NCBI GenBank assembly: GCA_964472505.1
Contig: CAYYQW010000024.1
Location: 1-46,219 of the forward strand
DNA: 46,219 bases
Reading direction: 5' to 3'
DNA from: JAYEIA01 sp964472505
GTDB taxonomy: Bacteria; Bacteroidota; Bacteroidia; Bacteroidales; JAADGE01
In this document: positions 6,970 to 15,700 of the stretch, one piece after another
How the letters are laid out: each line of letters starts with the position of its first letter
Numbering within the stretch: the first letter of the stretch is position 1
The notes under the pieces: model-generated
The model's input: the letters and a program-made list of their open reading frames with translations, nothing else
Told to the model about the DNA's origin: nothing
The model's database searches: none
Translations under genes and position numbers: made by a program

Positions 6970-7170
6970 TTATTCGTTTTTCTTCCTTAATTGCATTGCT
7001 TCTTGACTTAATGCTGTTAAATCAATATCTGCAAATAATTTACTTTGCCATTTTGTATAATCAAATTTATCTTTTTGGATTAAAGCAATGAATTTTTCGG
7101 CTTTAACTTCTCCAAGTGCTTTTATTAAAGCATCAAAACCTTGTAATTTTATTTCGGTATCTGTTGTCAT
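6970..7170 (-). CDS. Small helical protein, putative partner/antitoxin of the PIN protein
   Basis: A 66-residue, helix-rich protein (GFDALIKALGEVKAEKFIALIQ ... TALSQEAMQLRKKNE). It has no recognisable DNA-binding fold and no membrane segment. It begins 4 nt after the PIN gene and ends 7 nt before the radical SAM gene. Size and tight coupling to a PIN nuclease suggest an antitoxin. The order, toxin first, is reversed relative to most VapBC loci, so the role is inferred. Confidence 0.65.
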   Translation of the reverse strand: MTTDTEIKLQGFDALIKALGEVKAEKFIALIQKDKFDYTKWQSKLFADIDLTALSQEAMQLRKKNE

Positions 7171-7174
7171 GGTT

Positions 7175-7609
7175 TTAATCTTTTAAATTTACAATAATAC
7201 TTACAGGATTAATAACTGCAATTTTTTTGTAATTTTTCAACTTTTTCAAAACGTTATCATCTGTCGTCAAGAAGTAATCACATTGTCCTTCAATGGCACA
7301 AGCCACATGTAAGGCATCTTTACTTTTTAACCCAAACGATGTAAGGTCTTTTGCTGTTTCAAGAATTTGCTTGTTTTCTTCAATATCTAAAATTGCTTTT
7401 GATTTCCATTTTTGGATTATTACTTTTCGTTCTTCAAATGGATTAAAAGCATTTTCATAATCAAGAATATAAGACCAAACAAGTTCAATTTTGCCATTTT
7501 TTATTTGTGATTGAACATATAATTTTGCCTGTGCTTCAAGATGAATTCTGATTTGATTTTGGTCATCAAATGGCCTGTTAAAACAGCAGTTATCAAGATA
7601 TACCTTCAT
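7175..7609 (-). CDS. PIN-domain nuclease (VapC-like toxin)
   Basis: A 144-residue PIN-domain protein. It opens with MKVYLDNCCF, placing catalytic Asp6 on the first strand. Other expected acids are Glu52 in the ILDYENAF segment, Asp98 in KSKDALHVA, and Asp117/Asp118 in YFLTTDDNV. PIN domains are Mg-dependent RNases, usually toxins in VapBC modules. A longer start at 7633 would overlap the -7 box at 7631-7638, so 7609 is chosen. It is first of a three-gene operon with the small partner and the radical SAM gene. Confidence 0.8.
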   Translation of the reverse strand: MKVYLDNCCFNRPFDDQNQIRIHLEAQAKLYVQSQIKNGKIELVWSYILDYENAFNPFEERKVIIQKWKSKAILDIEENKQILETAKDLTSFGLKSKDALHVACAIEGQCDYFLTTDDNVLKKLKNYKKIAVINPVSIIVNLKD

Positions 7610-7630
7610 TGTTTTCGCAATTTTATTATA

Positions 7631-7638
7631 CAAATATA
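7631..7638 (-). promoter_or_regulatory. -7 box (TATATTTG) of the PIN operon
   Basis: The minus strand reads TATATTTG, a full match to TAnnTTTG, with transcription expected to start near 7624, about 15 nt before the ATG at 7609. No convincing -33 box is seen. Confidence 0.55.
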
Positions 7639-7999
7639 CGGAAAATATCCCAACTAATTTGAATCTTTAATTTTTATGTAACCGGCTTTAATTATTTAGG
7701 CTTGTCTTTTTCTAAGGTGCTGCCGGTAAGGACATTTGCAGAAGCGGACGTCGCTCAAACAGGAGTTTCCAACTGTTTTCACTTCAATCAGTTATCTCTC
7801 ATCTTGCGGATTTTGGGTGTTAGCGCACGCGCGGAGAACTACAATAAAAATATCAGATACAGCTGTTGTTTTCTGTACTTGTCGCAGACAGTAAATTTTG
7901 CAAGTGGGTTCAAATGCCGGTTTGCTTAAATGCTCTTTTCAATTTATATTTTGCGCATTCGAGCTTGAATATTATTTTAGCATAAAATATTTTACACAG
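7639..7999. other. 361-bp intergenic region between PIN operon and SDR gene
   Basis: No convincing gene. An open frame at 7702-7929 has no recognisable domain. Bases 7729-7830 are more GC-rich than the flanks and may be a dispersed repeat remnant: read on the minus strand they include GGAAACTCCTG, and a related GAAAACTCCTG occurs at 12043-12053. An AT-rich TATATTTTG (about 7947-7955) may be the SDR-gene promoter. Confidence 0.35.
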
Positions 8000-8662
8000 A
8001 TGAAAGGAAAAACTGTCGTATTGATTGGCGCCACGGGATTGGTGGGAAGCCGGGTATTAGAATTATTGCAAAATGATGCTGAATTTTCTGAAATTAGAGT
8101 ATTGGTTCGGAAGGCGGTAAATTTTAAACATCCTAAAGTAACAACTGCCGTGGTGGATTTTAGTGATGAAACATCCTTTAAGCCACAAATAGGCAAGTGC
8201 GATCTTGTTTTTTGTGCGGTAGGTACAACCAACAAAAAAGTAAAAGGAAACAAAGCGGCATATCGGAAGGTTGATTTTGAAATACCCGTAAATGCCGCGA
8301 AATATGCCTTGGAGGAGGATTGTCCGCAGTTTGTTTTGGTTTCATCCATAGGTGCGAACAGCAAAAGTTCAACTTTTTACACACGATTGAAAGGTGAAAC
8401 GGAAGACCGATTATCGGAAATGAATATCCCGTCGCTACTGATTTTTAGGCCGTCATTACTGCTCGGGGAACGAAATGAATTCCGATTCGGCGAATTTGCA
8501 GGGAAAATTCTGATGATTCCGCTTGCCTTTTTGCTGCCTGAAAAAATGAAACCGATAAGTGCCGAAAATCTTGCAAAAGCAATGGTGGCTGCGTCAAAAT
8601 TAAATCCGCCGGGAAAGCATATCTATCATTATTCGGAGATGAAACCCTTTCTCAACGCTTAG
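8000..8662 (+). CDS. Atypical SDR, NAD(P)-binding Rossmann protein (HTATIP2-like)
   Basis: A 220-residue protein with the nucleotide-binding glycine motif GATGLVG (10-16). A YTRLK stretch fits the YxxxK of the short-chain dehydrogenase fold, and LLIFRPSLLLGER is typical of atypical SDRs close to human HTATIP2/TIP30 and NAD(P)H-binding epimerase-like proteins. The substrate is unknown and some of this family lack enzyme activity. An upstream in-frame ATG at 7898 would add 34 residues before the Rossmann strand, so the ATG at 8000 is taken. It is monocistronic and shares a bidirectional terminator with the thioredoxin-fold gene. Confidence 0.75.
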   Translation: MKGKTVVLIGATGLVGSRVLELLQNDAEFSEIRVLVRKAVNFKHPKVTTAVVDFSDETSFKPQIGKCDLVFCAVGTTNKKVKGNKAAYRKVDFEIPVNAAKYALEEDCPQFVLVSSIGANSKSSTFYTRLKGETEDRLSEMNIPSLLIFRPSLLLGERNEFRFGEFAGKILMIPLAFLLPEKMKPISAENLAKAMVAASKLNPPGKHIYHYSEMKPFLNA

Positions 8663-8696
8663 TTTGTTTTCGCCTATTAAAGTGTGTGGGTATTGC

Positions 8697-8731
8697 AAAT
8701 AAAAACTGTTCCGCCTGAGCAGTTTTTATTT
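8697..8731. terminator. Bidirectional terminator
   Basis: A perfect 12-bp stem, AAATAAAAACTG (8697-8708) with CAGTTTTTATTT (8720-8731), and an 11-nt loop. It lies between convergent genes, with A-rich and T-rich arms that serve both strands. Confidence 0.75.
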
Positions 8732-8750
8732 GTAATTGTTTTGCTTATAA

Positions 8751-9785
8751 TCACTTTGCCTCTTTAAGTTTTTCTGTCATAGTATCAAAGATTTTGCTGT
8801 CTTCGCCGGCTTCTATAGCTTTTTGTTTCCATCGCTCAATTCTTCGCAAAGCTTTTCTCAATTCCGATTTATCATTGGTTAATGCATAGAGCTCTATGGC
8901 AGCATCCGTATATTTTTCCGGTTGTTCTTCAACAAATCTGTAAAAAGTCATATCGGAATTAAGTAGTACCTCTTTCTCTCTGTGATAGTTTAATTGTTTT
9001 ATGTCCTCTTTTGCCGAAAAGTAGATTTGATGATCTTTTTGAGCATTTTTGACCGCATTGAACATTTTCGTTGACATGATTTCATAAATGACTTGCTCAA
9101 CTTCTTTTTTGCCGTATTCTTTAATGAAAAGTGCTTTGTTTTCTCTCAAGTATTTGAATTCTTTTGTGTCAGTGTCTTTTACAAAATCTTTGAACAAAGC
9201 CCAATTTTCTTTTTCAATAAGTTCTTCTGTTTTTTGAGTTTTCCAATAGGTATTTAATTTTTCTTCATAGGGAATATAATTGCGCTTTAGCAATTTGAAG
9301 TATTGGGCAAGAAATATCGGATCGTTTTTTTCTTTCTCATATACCTTTTGGTAGTATGCTAAATTAGCTTCCGGGTTTTTGGCTGTTTCTCCCAGCTTAA
9401 TAAAATCTTTAGCTTTTGAAGATCCCACGCCTATATGTACTTTTTCTCCTTTTCCGTTTATAAACAATATGGTAGGGTATGCCTTGACTTCGTAGCTCTT
9501 TTTTATTTCAATGCCTTCGCCCTTTTCCATGTCAAACTTGGCATTGATAAAGTGTGTGTTGTAATAATCAGCCACTTTTTTATCGGTAAATACATTTTCA
9601 GTCATCGTTTTGCAAGGGCCGCACCAAGTTGTGTAGGCATCTAACATGATAATCTTATTTTCTTTTTGAGCTTTTTGCAAAATCTCATCAAAGCTTCCGG
9701 TTTCAAAGATTATGCCTTTGTCTTGGGTAATGCCGGGCAATGAGAAGCTAATCAGCACAAGTACAATCAAACAGTATTTTTTCAT
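8751..9785 (-). CDS. Secreted thioredoxin-fold protein (WCGPC) with long helical C-terminus
   Basis: A 344-residue exported protein. A signal peptide (1-20, ending near GITQ) precedes a thioredoxin fold (about 25-140) with the redox motif WCGPC at 54-58, the FDMEKGEGIEIKKSYEV segment, and cis-Pro in AYPTILFI. Residues 145-344 are Lys/Glu-rich helices of unknown role, possibly repeat-like. Related Bacteroidota proteins are placed in the Thioredoxin_7/DUF255-like group and act in periplasmic disulfide chemistry. The partner is unknown. It shares its terminator with the convergent SDR gene. Confidence 0.75.
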   Translation of the reverse strand: MKKYCLIVLVLISFSLPGITQDKGIIFETGSFDEILQKAQKENKIIMLDAYTTWCGPCKTMTENVFTDKKVADYYNTHFINAKFDMEKGEGIEIKKSYEVKAYPTILFINGKGEKVHIGVGSSKAKDFIKLGETAKNPEANLAYYQKVYEKEKNDPIFLAQYFKLLKRNYIPYEEKLNTYWKTQKTEELIEKENWALFKDFVKDTDTKEFKYLRENKALFIKEYGKKEVEQVIYEIMSTKMFNAVKNAQKDHQIYFSAKEDIKQLNYHREKEVLLNSDMTFYRFVEEQPEKYTDAAIELYALTNDKSELRKALRRIERWKQKAIEAGEDSKIFDTMTEKLKEAK

Positions 9786-9946
9786 CCAATTTGTGTTTAG
9801 GAGTTTATAAAAGCATAAATATAATCAAAAGTCAGAAGATTTAAAATGCGTTTAGTCCGTTGCATTCCATTTTTGTAGTGAGCAAGGCATGAACCCGCTC
9901 TCAACCGGTACTTTGTAGATTGAATAAGTTTTTCAAACGAAAATAC

Positions 9947-9954
9947 TATATTTG
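9947..9954 (+). promoter_or_regulatory. -7 box (TATATTTG) upstream of the 10055 gene
   Basis: A full match to TAnnTTTG on the plus strand, about 100 nt before the ATG at 10055. No clear -33 box is present. Confidence 0.4.
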
Positions 9955-10054
9955 TCAGAAAATCGGAGAATTCCGGCAGGAAAATAAAATATTCTGATGT
10001 TGAATGCGACATGCAGAACACTTGTTGCAAATGAGCATGAGAGAGAATAACTAA

Positions 10055-10570
10055 ATGGCAAAAACATATAAAATAGTAGAAGATTCAAAAAAGAAAAGGC
10101 GGCTTAAGATTGCTTTGTTTTCAACAGTTTTAATTGCTTATTTGTTAGCATTTTTTGACTATGATGGTAAAATAATTGCTTTTTTTATGGGAGCTTGGGC
10201 ATTGGTGAATTTCTATTCCGGCTTTTTTATATCCACATTTAATGAAGCGGGAACAATTAGTTTGAGCTCAAAAGAAATTATTATTAACTCAAGAACGTAT
10301 GATTTGTCTGAAATTGAGAAGCTGATTTTTCGGTTTACTCAGTTTCAGGGGGAGGCACACGGCGGTATGTTGATTGGTGTGGGTTCAATGGCGCCCAAAG
10401 AAGGGAGATATAATTATGTGAAAATAAAACGGAACGATGCACCCGAAGAAGAATATGAATTCTTAATTCATTACCTGCGCGATGCCCAAGTAATGTATAA
10501 ATATGCACAACATTATAAAAACAGCGGTGTGGAAATTGAGTTTCATGCCAAAAAGAAACAGTTGATATAA
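10055..10570 (+). CDS. Membrane protein of unknown function (two TM helices)
   Basis: A 171-residue protein with a basic N terminus, two hydrophobic helices at about 17-35 and 41-60, and a soluble C-terminal half of alternating strands (TISLSSKEIIINSRTYDLSEIEKLIF ... YNYVKIKR). That is reminiscent of membrane-bound PH-like domains, but I do not recognise the family. No signal peptide is evident; the soluble part is probably cytoplasmic. It is a single gene, convergent with 10714-11889. Confidence 0.65.
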   Translation: MAKTYKIVEDSKKKRRLKIALFSTVLIAYLLAFFDYDGKIIAFFMGAWALVNFYSGFFISTFNEAGTISLSSKEIIINSRTYDLSEIEKLIFRFTQFQGEAHGGMLIGVGSMAPKEGRYNYVKIKRNDAPEEEYEFLIHYLRDAQVMYKYAQHYKNSGVEIEFHAKKKQLI

Positions 10571-10713
10571 CTATTATAATCCGGTTATTATTTGCTTGAG
10601 AATTTTATGAAAATCATAAGTCTTATTCGGCACAAAATGCAAAAAAAAACAGCATTAGTATGCCGCGCAGGCCGGTTGAATCTGTTGCGTTGCAAACGCA
10701 CACAAGCGGAAAC

Positions 10714-11889
10714 TCATGGTTTATCAGGCCTGATACAAAACTTTCTGTAAGCTGAAACAGCCTCCGGGTGATAAGCCTCAATTGACTTGTATAGATTTGA
10801 GCAGATGCTGTCTTTGCTTTTTCCGGTTTCTGCAAAAACGCGTGCTTTCAGATAATAGATATCCCCAATTTTGTTGCATAAAACCTCGGCATCCTGAAGG
10901 AGTTTTTCGGCATTTTGAAATTCTTGCGTCGCAATTTTCTCTTCGGCTTCTTTTATCTTTTTCAGAGCTTTTGCATAGCCTTTCATTTGCGGATATTTTA
11001 GCTTTTTGAGCTCAAATATTTTTTCAAGATCGGCGCTGTCTCTTGAATAGAGATTTCTTTTTTTCAAATATTCCACGGTCCTCGCTTTATCGGTTCGCCA
11101 TTTGTGATTCCATACATCGCTTACAATAAAATACCATTTTCCGGTTCTGATGTCTTTATATGACTCACGCGCAATTACTTCTATCACTTTGTCGCCTTTA
11201 AATGTATCTGTTTCACGGCAGGCAAATTGAAATGCAAAAGCATTGTGCAATTCTTGTGAAACCGGATAAATCGGATAATTCGTTTCGGCAAATTCAGATT
11301 TGAAGGCTGTGAATGCGGCAATCAGGGCAAGGGTTATTTGATACCATTTAAGGTTTTTCTTTTCAATCATCAAAATCCGCATCGGCAAATAGATGTAAAA
11401 AATAATATTGCCCGGGTCGGCATAGCGTTCGGCCACAAGGGATACAGACAATACTGTAAGTGAAAAAAGAACAGGCACTGTTGATGAGCGTAATTGATTA
11501 TATGCTTTCGTGTTTTTTCCCTTAAATACCCACAATAAAATGAGTGTCAACAGTGCAGAGGCCAAAATAATTATATCGGTGAAACTTGTAGAATGCAGAT
11601 CTCTTTGAAATTCGATACGCAGTCCGAATGCAATATCAACTGTTCCGATGAGCCAAAACAATATGAGTACGGAAGCGATAATCTTGTGGATAGGCTTGCC
11701 GATATTGGCTTTGTTGATATGGATAAGCCAAATAACGGCAAAGACAATTAGGGACAAGAACAGGTAAATGTAAGTAGGAAGTTCAATTTTTTCAATGAGC
11801 AGAAAACCAAAGATTACAAATATATCTGTGAACAGCGATTCGAAAATCGAATAATTCGACCCGGTATTTTTCTTTTGTTTCGGGAGCAT
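10714..11889 (-). CDS. Polytopic membrane protein with C-terminal helical (TPR-like) domain
   Basis: A 391-residue protein. About six or seven TM helices span residues 15-205 (for example IFGFLLIEKIELPTYIYLF, IIASVLILFWLIGTVDIA, FTDIIILASALLTLILLW). A soluble region follows, and residues 300-385 form helical pairs (KLLQDAEVLCNKIGDIYYLK) that could be TPR-like. I recognise no enzyme motif and no family. It may be a scaffold, but that is a guess. Confidence 0.6.
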   Translation of the reverse strand: MLPKQKKNTGSNYSIFESLFTDIFVIFGFLLIEKIELPTYIYLFLSLIVFAVIWLIHINKANIGKPIHKIIASVLILFWLIGTVDIAFGLRIEFQRDLHSTSFTDIIILASALLTLILLWVFKGKNTKAYNQLRSSTVPVLFSLTVLSVSLVAERYADPGNIIFYIYLPMRILMIEKKNLKWYQITLALIAAFTAFKSEFAETNYPIYPVSQELHNAFAFQFACRETDTFKGDKVIEVIARESYKDIRTGKWYFIVSDVWNHKWRTDKARTVEYLKKRNLYSRDSADLEKIFELKKLKYPQMKGYAKALKKIKEAEEKIATQEFQNAEKLLQDAEVLCNKIGDIYYLKARVFAETGKSKDSICSNLYKSIEAYHPEAVSAYRKFCIRPDKP

Positions 11890-12135
11890 CTTAATGCGTT
11901 TGTTCTGAAAAAGGACTCTATTTGTAAATATAGCTTTTTATTTTGAATTCTGTGATTGTTGTAGCTGAAAATAATTGGGCAATTTTGGATGTAAATTCTT
12001 GAATTATATACTGCACAAATTAATGAAATGATTTTCGAAAAAGAAAACTCCTGCTCGCTTGCAACGCGTGCGGTATCAGAGATAATTTGGAATCGGAACG
12101 ATTGGGCTTTTTTTTACTCTATTGTCAATACGCCT
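11890..12135. other. Intergenic region, no gene seen
   Basis: No gene is visible. The minus strand near 11925-11935 has a TATATTTA stretch, a near match to the -7 box for 11889-10714. CGCTTGCAACGC at 12056-12067 is similar (11 of 12 on the opposite strand) to GCGTTGCAAACG at 10687-10698, so a small dispersed repeat is possible. Confidence 0.3.
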
Positions 12136-12188
12136 AATTCAAAAAAACTCAGCGAAAACCGTTGATTTTCGTTGAGTTTTTTTGAATT
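12136..12188 (-). terminator. Terminator after the H-NOX-like gene
   Basis: A long inverted repeat: AATTC plus an A run and ACTCAGCGAAAA pairs with TTTTCGTTGAGT, a T run and GAATT, with one wobble and a 7-nt loop. Read on the minus strand it follows the stop at 12199; the symmetrical arms could also act on the plus strand. Confidence 0.75.
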
Positions 12189-12198
12189 TATGAGCTGT

Positions 12199-12711
12199 CT
12201 AATATGTAATTGTAACTTTAGCCTGTGTGGCTTTAATGTCCGCTTTTTCCTTGTATTTTTGGGTGAGATGCTTTACTATGCCTTCAATAAGTTTAATGAG
12301 CACTTTGTCTTTGTAGTTTATAATCAGGGTCTTTTCGTCCGGTGACTCTGCTGATAATTTGTCGGATACTTTAATGTTATTATCATTAAGCTCATCGGCG
12401 TGTATTTTAAATAACTCAGTGAGAAATTCTTTACTTGTTTCGGCCTCAGTAAAAATTTGTTTGAAAATTACGGAAGCATATTCATTTACCCAGAATTTAC
12501 CGTAACTGTCGTAAAACTTTTCGTCGGTAGCGTCCAGTATTTTCTTTGCCGCAGTAATTAGCTTTTTTACTTTGGTATCCTCAATGTCGGTGCGTATTAT
12601 GAAAAGTTCGTTGGGCTTAAATCCGGCTTTATTCAAAAGATGCTCGCGTTGCATTAATCCGGTTTCTTCAATTACTAACTTCTCTATTGCTTTTACAAAA
12701 AATCCTTTCAT
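12199..12711 (-). CDS. H-NOX-like (heme NO-binding family) protein
   Basis: A 170-residue protein with the family's N-terminal MKG start and similar length (about 180 residues in H-NOX). FYDSYGKFWVNEY resembles the helix before the heme, and His104 in FKIHADELND sits where the proximal heme His lies. Tyr133 fits the Tyr of the YxSxR heme-propionate motif, but Ser and Arg are not retained (YKDKV). Heme binding is therefore uncertain; it could be a V4R-like or heme-free relative. H-NOX proteins sense NO or O2 and pass signals to a partner protein. It follows the large GAF/PAS sensor by 74 nt on the same strand. Confidence 0.6.
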   Translation of the reverse strand: MKGFFVKAIEKLVIEETGLMQREHLLNKAGFKPNELFIIRTDIEDTKVKKLITAAKKILDATDEKFYDSYGKFWVNEYASVIFKQIFTEAETSKEFLTELFKIHADELNDNNIKVSDKLSAESPDEKTLIINYKDKVLIKLIEGIVKHLTQKYKEKADIKATQAKVTITY

Positions 12712-12785
12712 TCTAATACTGTGTTGTTTTATTTATGATTATCAAATTGTTTATTCAGTGCTTTTTCGTGCTAAACTACGGTATG

Positions 12786-15700
12786 TTATTTCTTTTTATT
12801 CAAAAAATAATTTTCAATAATTTGTTTTTCAAGCGCTTCGTCTAATGCTTCGGCTTTTTTCAGAAAATCAGCTAAGAGTTTCGAGTATTTTTTCTTTATG
12901 AGAGCAACTTCCTGTTCGGTGTCTTTTATTTCTTGCTTAGCCAGTTCATAATCCGTTATGTCAAATGCATTAAAGATAATGCTTTTGGTTTTTCCGGAAG
13001 GGTCTTTTACACCGGAGTAGGTTCCTTTCATGTATCGAACACTGTCATTTTTGCCAATGAGCATAAATGTGTCGGAAATGCTGTTGCCGCGTTTTAATTC
13101 GCGAATAAAGCGCAGGTAGCGCTCCGAGTCTCTGTTCTCTTCGGCTACAAAAATTGCGTGTTCTTTGCCTGTAATTTCTTCTTTAGTATAATTTAGTGAT
13201 TTACAGAAATTTTCGTTGGCATCTATGATCTTCATCGAAACGTCAAACTCAATGACTGCCGCTGTAGAGTCTATATTTTTATTTCTGCTTATTAACTGAC
13301 TTTCGGTTGATTTTTGTTGAGTAATATCGGTCAGTATTTCAAGTATTTTTATGGGATTGCCGTCTAAATCTAATATCGGCGTATAAATGCCTTTAAAGAA
13401 CAGCAGTTCGCCTTCGGTGTTCACCCGTTTAGATTCTTCATTAATTTTTTCGCCATTACGCAGCTTTGCCCATAATTCTTTGTAGGCTTTTGATTTTCTG
13501 GTTTTTTCCGGAATAAACATGCGTTGATGTTTGTCTTTTACTTCATTCAAATTATATCCGAAAGTTGAAAGGAAGGTTGCATTGGCGCTTATAAGCATAC
13601 CGTTGGGTTGGTATTCGGCTACCAGGTTATTTTTGTCAACGGCATCAAAACGGTTTCGTATTTCTTTTTCTTTTTGTTCCAGCTCTTCATTGGTTTTTAT
13701 GAGGCTGTTGTGCTGCTCTTGAATTTGTTCTTGAACGATGTTCAGCTCATTGACTTTTTCCTGCAGTAATTTTTCTTGTTTTTCTGATTTTTCTATTGAA
13801 GATTTAAGAGCTTTTTCATTTTTCTTAAGTTTGCTGTTGGCATTTTCGAGCATCAGTTGTTTTTTGCTCATTTCATCTTGGGTTGCGTGCAATTCTTCAA
13901 GGTTTTGCCGCATCTCTTCTTCTTGTGCCGATAATGCTTCAGCTTGTCGCTTAAGTTCAATTTCAAGTTGTTTGGGCTCGGTAAGGTCAGTACCGAGAGC
14001 CATAATGTTTATGATTTTGCCCGATTCGTCTTTAATGGGAGCGTAAACCGTTGAAAGCCAGAATTCTTTATTGTTAATTTTAATATTTTCCGTGCGTCTT
14101 ATGTGGTCGCCGCTTCTGAGTTTATCCCAAAGGTCATTATATTCTTTGGCACTTCTTATATTTATGAAGTCGTTGTGTTGCATGCCTACAATTTGTCCTT
14201 CGGGTATGCCCAAGAGTTCGAGCATTCCTCGGTTGGCAGAAGTAATGGTGCCTTTATCATCAATTTCAAGTACAAGTGATGAGTTGTCAATTGCAGACAG
14301 AATACTTGCCATTTCCGCTTCTCTTCTTGCCGATTCTTCTTGCGCTTCCTGAAGTTCTTCAAAGTTTTGGCGCATCTCCTGTTCCTGACGGCTCATCTGT
14401 TCGGCTTGTATTTGCGATTGTTTGAGCAGTTCTGTGGTACGCAGGTTAATTTTTGTCATCGACAATGAGGATGCAATATTGTCCGAAACCTCTTCGGTAA
14501 ACTTTATTTGGTGTGATTTAAATTCTTTAAATGAAGCAATTTCTACTACACCGAATACATCTTCTTCTACTTTCATAGGGACAATCAGAAGGCTTCTCGG
14601 ATTGGCGTGTCCCAAACCGGATGTTATATTAAGGTATGAATCCGGAATATCGGTCATGTAGATGCTTTCTTTTTCAACGGCAGCAGTACCGAGTAAACCT
14701 TCGCCGGGATATACTTTATTGCGGCGTTTTTTCTCTTTGCCGTATGCGTAGGCTGCCGTCAGGTCTAAATAGCGTTCGTCTTTATCTTCGGTGTCGTTGA
14801 ACACATACATGGCGCCTTGGTTGGCTCCTAAATAGTTTACTAATTCTTTTATTACTCTGTTTGAAAGTTCTTCAATATCATCGGGGCTTTGGCGCAGGAT
14901 ATCATTAAATTTGGCAATGCCTTCGTTCACCCATTTTCGGGTATCGTCTTCACGTTTTCTGCGTTTTTCATCTATTGCCGCACGATTCAGGTTTTGACGC
15001 ATTTCAATCAGGGCATTACCCAAAGCATCCCGGTCGCTTAATGGTTCATACTCTGTATCAAAAACACCTTTTCCGAGCATGGTTGCAAAGTCTGTTGTTT
15101 TCTTCAGGCCTTCAATGAGTTTATTGACGATCTTGTGCATTTTTGCAGCTTCATCTTTTCCTTTGGGCTCTCTGACTTTCTTAGGTAAAATACCTTTACT
15201 CAATGGCTGAGTGTATGCGTAAAGTTTATTGAGCGGTTTAGAAACCGAAGCAAAAAATTGCCATATTAGGCCAATGAGCAATATGCTGATAAAGAGCAGG
15301 AAGATATACATGGCATTTTTGGCAGATTCAATATAATCGTCAGAAGCCACACGGATACGCTTGGTGATGAGCTCCATTTCCGGGTCAATTTTATGAATCT
15401 CTTCACGAAGTTTTCCTTCAAGACCTTCTTTATAGGTAAGACCCAGTTCCAGGTCTATTTTACGAAGTGCCAGAAAGTATTGCTTGTAATCATTAATCGC
15501 TTTGGCAAACTCAGCGGATACCATATTTGATTCCGCAATTTGATTCGTATCAGCCGGCGTTGTGCTTTGGTTTTCTGTAGGCAGTGTGTCACTTGCTTGC
15601 GTAGCGGTTTGGTAGGGGCTTAAAAAATCATTTAATGCTTTAAATTCATCCAGAAATGCACGGTAGGCTTCACTGCTTTGAGTAACGAGATAACGCTCGC

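Noticed and set aside
7702..7929. Open frame (+) of 75 residues
   Set aside because: No domain or signal, it ends inside the SDR leader, and its composition suggests a repeat remnant.
9797..10030. Open frame (-) of 77 residues upstream of the thioredoxin-fold gene
   Set aside because: It occupies the divergent promoter region (TATATTTG at 9947-9954) and has no recognisable motif.
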